Shown here: one piece after another, positions 62,398-64,000 of the stretch
How positions within the stretch are numbered: the first letter of the stretch is position 1
How the letters are laid out: each line of letters opens with the position of its first letter
NCBI RefSeq assembly: GCF_014648475.1
Contig: NZ_BMRE01000002.1
Location: forward strand, 62,001-126,000
DNA length: 64,000 nucleotides
Reading direction: 5' to 3'
Source of the DNA: Lentzea flava
Lineage (GTDB): Bacteria; Actinomycetota; Actinomycetes; Mycobacteriales; Pseudonocardiaceae
Made by a program: the position numbers and the translations under genes
Notes under the pieces: model-generated
Database searches by the model: none
Seen by the model: only the letters and a program-made list of their open reading frames with translations
What the model was told of the DNA's origin: nothing

Positions 62398-64000
62398 ATG
62401 GGCGAACAAGCGGAACGGGCGCGCCTCGCGGAGTCGGAGACCCCGACCTCGCCTTGGCGCCTGTGGGGGCCGTACCTGTCCGGCCGCCAGTGGGGGACGG
62501 TCCGCGAGGACTACTCGCCCGAGGGCGATGCGTGGGCGTCGTTCCCTTTTGACCACGCCCGTGCGCGCGCGTACCGGTGGGGCGAGGACGGCATCGCGGG
62601 GATCTGCGACGTCCACGGGTTCCTCAACCTCGCCGTGGCCCTGTGGAACGGCAACGACCCGATCCTCAAGGAGCGGTACTTCGGCCTCACCAACAGCGAG
62701 GGCAACCACGGTGAGGACGTCAAGGAGCACTGGTGGTTGACGGACGGGACGCCCACGCACTCGTGGATGCAGGTGGTGTACCGGTATCCGCAGAAGGAGT
62801 TCCCGTACGGGCAGCTGCGGGAGATGGCGCGCAACGCCGGGCGGGAGAACCGCGAGCCCGAGCTGGCCGACACCGGGGTGCTGGACGAGAACCGGTTCTT
62901 CGACGTCGAGGTCACCTACGCGAAGGCCGGCACCGACGACATCTGCGTCGAGATCAGGGCGACCAACCACGGGCCCGACGACGCGCCGTTGCACCTGCTC
63001 CCTCAGCTCTGGTTTCGCAACACGTGGGCCTGGGGCCGGGACGAGCGGCCCTGTCAGCTCGTGGCCAGCACGGCCACCGGCCGCACGGTGACGGCTGACC
63101 ACGGGAACCTCGGGCGGTACACGCTGCACCTCGACGGGGCGCCGTCGATGTTGATGACGGACAACGAGAGCAACGAGATGTCGCTCTTCGGGGCCGAGCG
63201 CAACCCGTCGCCGTGGACCAAGGACGGCATCTGCAACTACGTGGTGCACGGGAGCACGTCGACCTGTCAGGTGGTCGGGCCGGACGGCGACGAGGCGGCG
63301 GGCACGAAGTTCGCGGCCTGGTACTCGTTCGACCCCGTGGAGCCGGGCGAGACGGTGGCGATCCGGCTGCGGCTGACCGGCGGCGACGGGCACCCGGACC
63401 CTTTTGGGCCCAGCTTCGACGAGACCCTCCGGGCGAGAAAGCTCGAGGCCGACGAGTTCCACGACGCCATCGCGCCCGAAGCGAACCCCGAAGAGAAGCA
63501 CGTGCTGCGGCGGGCGCTGGCCGGGTTGATGTGGACCAAGCAGCACTACCGGTTCCGGACGCGGGACTGGCTCGACGGCGATCCCACCAAGCCGGAAGCA
63601 CCGTCGAGCAGACGCACGCCAGAGGCTCGCAACGTGCACTGGCGGCACCTCGACGTCGCCGACGTGATCTCCATGCCGGACGAGTGGGAGTACCCCTGGT
63701 TCGCGGCGTGGGACCTCGCGTTCCACACGATCCCGTTCACGCTGGTCGACCCGGCGTTCGCGAAGGAGCAGCTGCTGCTGTTCTGCCGTGAGTGGATGAT
63801 GCACCCGAACGGCCAGATTCCCGCCTACGAGTGGGAGTTCGGCGACGTCAACCCGCCTGTGCACGCGTGGGCGGCGTTGCAGGTCTACCGGGCCGACGGC
63901 AGCAAGGACCGCAAGTTCCTGGCGAAGATCTTCCACAAGCTGCTGCTCAACTTCTCGTGGTGGGTGAACCGCAAGGACGCCGACGGCAGCTACCTGTTCG
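62398..64000 (+). CDS. GH63/MGH1-like glycosidase, 3' end outside window
   Basis: 534 codons are visible with no stop. It begins SPWRLWGPYLSGRQWGTVREDYSPEGDAW and continues with HARARAYRWGEDGIAGICDVHGFLNLAVALWNG, typical of the large bacterial GH63-like glucosidases. The later WWVNRKDADGSYLF belongs to the (alpha/alpha)6 barrel. Full relatives are about 870-900 residues. Catalytic acids probably lie in the missing part. The substrate, perhaps glucosyl- or mannosyl-linked compounds, is unknown. Confidence 0.88.
   Translation, partial: MGEQAERARLAESETPTSPWRLWGPYLSGRQWGTVREDYSPEGDAWASFPFDHARARAYRWGEDGIAGICDVHGFLNLAVALWNGNDPILKERYFGLTNSEGNHGEDVKEHWWLTDGTPTHSWMQVVYRYPQKEFPYGQLREMARNAGRENREPELADTGVLDENRFFDVEVTYAKAGTDDICVEIRATNHGPDDAPLHLLPQLWFRNTWAWGRDERPCQLVASTATGRTVTADHGNLGRYTLHLDGAPSMLMTDNESNEMSLFGAERNPSPWTKDGICNYVVHGSTSTCQVVGPDGDEAAGTKFAAWYSFDPVEPGETVAIRLRLTGGDGHPDPFGPSFDETLRARKLEADEFHDAIAPEANPEEKHVLRRALAGLMWTKQHYRFRTRDWLDGDPTKPEAPSSRRTPEARNVHWRHLDVADVISMPDEWEYPWFAAWDLAFHTIPFTLVDPAFAKEQLLLFCREWMMHPNGQIPAYEWEFGDVNPPVHAWAALQVYRADGSKDRKFLAKIFHKLLLNFSWWVNRKDADGSYLF

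Noticed and set aside
1..64000. CRISPR array, insertion sequence or rRNA operon
   Set aside because: No regularly spaced repeats, no transposase-like protein, and no rRNA-like stretch was seen.

Overview
The window is about 72% G+C (my estimate) and reads as a chromosomal segment of a high-GC actinobacterium. It has GTG, TTG and possibly CTG starts, an hspR/HAIR-controlled dnaK operon, LAxTG-anchored surface proteins and relatives of mycobacterial fatty-acid genes. The style fits the Pseudonocardiales (Lentzea, Saccharothrix, Actinosynnema or Amycolatopsis type); the genus cannot be fixed from sequence alone. I saw no insertion sequence, prophage, CRISPR array, rRNA or replication origin. The only RNA gene found is tRNA-Gly(CCC).

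Layout. 0-2 kb: TetR regulator (cut by the window edge) and a divergent SDR gene with two tandem 25-bp operators between them. 1.4-6.2 kb: the stress operon dnaK-grpE-dnaJ-hspR plus a hypothetical gene, with GTGA start/stop overlaps and two HAIR boxes upstream. 6.6-9.4 kb: small membrane protein, DUF4097-like lipoprotein, TetR/SMR pair. 9.5-11.8 kb: etfD-like iron-sulfur membrane oxidoreductase. 11.8-17.4 kb: holin-like protein, two tandem LAxTG surface proteins, MarR, CDF transporter, dcd and tRNA-Gly. 17.7-19.4 kb: a three-gene cluster of one DUF4388-like protein and two roadblock/LC7 proteins without GTPase or kinase. 19.5-28.4 kb: solute symporter, LuxR regulator, TetR with a TetX-like monooxygenase, fadE5-like acyl-CoA dehydrogenase, a shortened Cmx-like MFS gene, DUF1206 protein. 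28.4-38.4 kb: frameshifted VanW-domain gene, GroES-like protein, thioredoxin/NHL protein, flavoprotein, hydrolases, S37-type protease, hydroxyacid dehydrogenase. 38.5-43.9 kb: AAA ATPase, SIMPL protein, M48 protease, serine hydrolase. 43.9-49.8 kb: beta-oxidation island (fadA2-, fabG4-, htdX-like genes, TetR, SCP2 protein, acyl-CoA dehydrogenase). 49.8-55.1 kb: secreted proteins, acyltransferase, MerR regulator, carboxylesterase. 55.2-58.8 kb: 2-oxoacid dehydrogenase E1alpha-E1beta-E2 operon. 59-64 kb: M20 peptidase, membrane-anchored AAA ATPase, and a GH63-type glycosidase cut by the window end.

The main regulatory result is a family of seven 14-bp boxes (YTAC-N6-GTAR) found only in front of lipid-oxidation genes: etfD, fadE5, the fadA2/fabG4 divergent promoter, and the TetR/SCP2 divergent promoter. 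The two divergent promoters carry two boxes exactly 16 bp apart. The TetR at 47173-47808 is the natural candidate regulator. The set would join acyl-CoA dehydrogenases, thiolase, reductase and dehydratase with the membrane protein that takes their electrons to the quinone pool. Several of these genes have a -10 element 6-7 bases before the start codon and are probably leaderless.
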